Assembly (NCBI GenBank): GCA_903912795.1
Contig: CAIWIS010000090.1
Coordinates: 1-14,214, forward strand
Length of the DNA: 14,214 nt
Source of the DNA: an uncultured Bacteroidales bacterium
GTDB lineage: Bacteria > Bacteroidota > Bacteroidia > Bacteroidales > Paludibacteraceae
Direction of reading: 5' to 3'
Part shown: positions 13,730-14,214 of the stretch, piece after piece
How positions within the stretch are numbered: the first letter of the stretch is position 1
How the letters are laid out: each line of letters starts with the position of its first letter
Made by a program: the position numbers and the translations under genes
The notes under the pieces: model-generated
The model's input: the letters and a program-made list of their open reading frames with translations, nothing else
What the model was told of the DNA's origin: nothing
Database searches by the model: none

Positions 13730-14214
13730 TTACGAAATAAGATCGAACCCAGTATACGGAATTAATGCTTTAGGAATACGTATACCTTCGGGCGTTTGAT
13801 TGTTTTCGAGTAATGCAGCTACAATGCGTGGCAAGGCCATAGCACTACCATTTAAAGTATGTGCCAATTGCGTTTTCTTATCAGCACCTTTAAACCTACA
13901 TTTTAGTCTATTAGCCTGATAACTTTCGAAATTGGATACGGAGCTAACCTCTAACCAACGCTCTTGGGCTGTAGAATACACTTCAAAGTCGAAAGTCAAT
14001 GCTGATGTAAAACTCATATCGCCACCACAAAGTCGTAAAATACGCCAAGGCAATTCCAATTTTTCGACCAACGATTGTACGTAATTAACCATTTCGGTCA
14101 GTGTTTCATACGATTTTTCAGGGTGTTGAATTTGCACAATTTCCACCTTATCGAACTGATGTAAACGGTTTAACCCACGTACGTCCTTGCCATACGAACC
14201 TGCTTCGCGGCGGA
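13730..14214 (-). CDS. serS: Seryl-tRNA synthetase, C-terminal part
   Basis: A class II aminoacyl-tRNA synthetase that charges tRNA-Ser with serine in the cytoplasm. Only the last 160 or so codons are visible; the gene runs off the right edge, and the ATG-like GTG at 14146 is internal. Seen from the edge inward: motif 2 region RREAGSYGKDVRGLNRLHQF then DKVEIVQ, LPWRILRLCGGDMSFTSALTFD, the catalytic-core STAQERWLEVSSVSNFESYQANR, and motif 3 HTLNGSAMALPRIVAALLENNQ. It ends in the usual RIPKALIPYTGF. The N-terminal tRNA-binding coiled coil is outside the window. It converges on the acyltransferase gene with a 56-nt gap that holds the GC-rich palindrome. Confidence 0.96.
   Translation of the reverse strand, partial: RREAGSYGKDVRGLNRLHQFDKVEIVQIQHPEKSYETLTEMVNYVQSLVEKLELPWRILRLCGGDMSFTSALTFDFEVYSTAQERWLEVSSVSNFESYQANRLKCRFKGADKKTQLAHTLNGSAMALPRIVAALLENNQTPEGIRIPKALIPYTGFDLIS

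Overview
This 14.2 kb window is a low-GC, ordinary-looking chromosomal segment from a member of the Bacteroidota (Bacteroidetes), most likely class Bacteroidia; I cannot fix the genus. The evidence is phylum-specific gene content (a DUF4294 protein, an outer-membrane barrel with helix-hairpin-helix units, a TPR protein next to gyrA), Bacteroidota-type promoter elements (TAnnTTTG) upstream of several genes, and A-rich rather than Shine-Dalgarno leaders. There are 13 protein genes, two of them cut by the window edges. I found no tRNA, rRNA, CRISPR, insertion sequence, phage gene or defence system.

Layout, left to right. (1) The 3' part of a typical 2-Cys peroxiredoxin (+) ends in a strong bidirectional terminator shared with a converging pair: DUF4294 protein then 5-formyltetrahydrofolate cyclo-ligase (both -). 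(2) A divergent intergenic region leads into a two-gene operon of outer-membrane proteins (+): a PorV/FadL-like small barrel and a 682-residue barrel protein with an N-terminal helix-hairpin-helix (ComEA-like) segment. (3) Three + strand genes follow with individual promoters or leaders: a free-standing cobalamin-dependent methionine synthase (MetH) reactivation domain, trmD (tRNA m1G37 methyltransferase) and argC (arginine biosynthesis), closed by a second long bidirectional terminator. (4) On the - strand, gyrA (DNA gyrase A) is followed by an exported TPR protein. (5) Divergent from gyrA, ispD (MEP isoprenoid pathway) overlaps an acyltransferase-3 membrane protein by 11 nt. (6) A GC-rich palindrome separates that pair from the 3' part of serS (seryl-tRNA synthetase), which runs off the right edge.

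Most genes are housekeeping and act independently. The exceptions are the three tight pairs: DUF4294 + cyclo-ligase, the two barrels, and ispD + acyltransferase. The points most worth a second look are the separate MetH reactivation protein with a Cys-rich insertion (CxCxxC), the uncharacterised HhH/outer-membrane barrel pair, a TrmD whose conserved Gly-Gly-Gly loop reads Gly-Phe-Ser, a GyrA with Gly at the position of E. coli Asp87, and two unexplained perfect inverted repeats (9048-9088 and 13687-13717). I do not see a clearly new multi-gene system here; the barrel pair is the nearest to unexplored biology.
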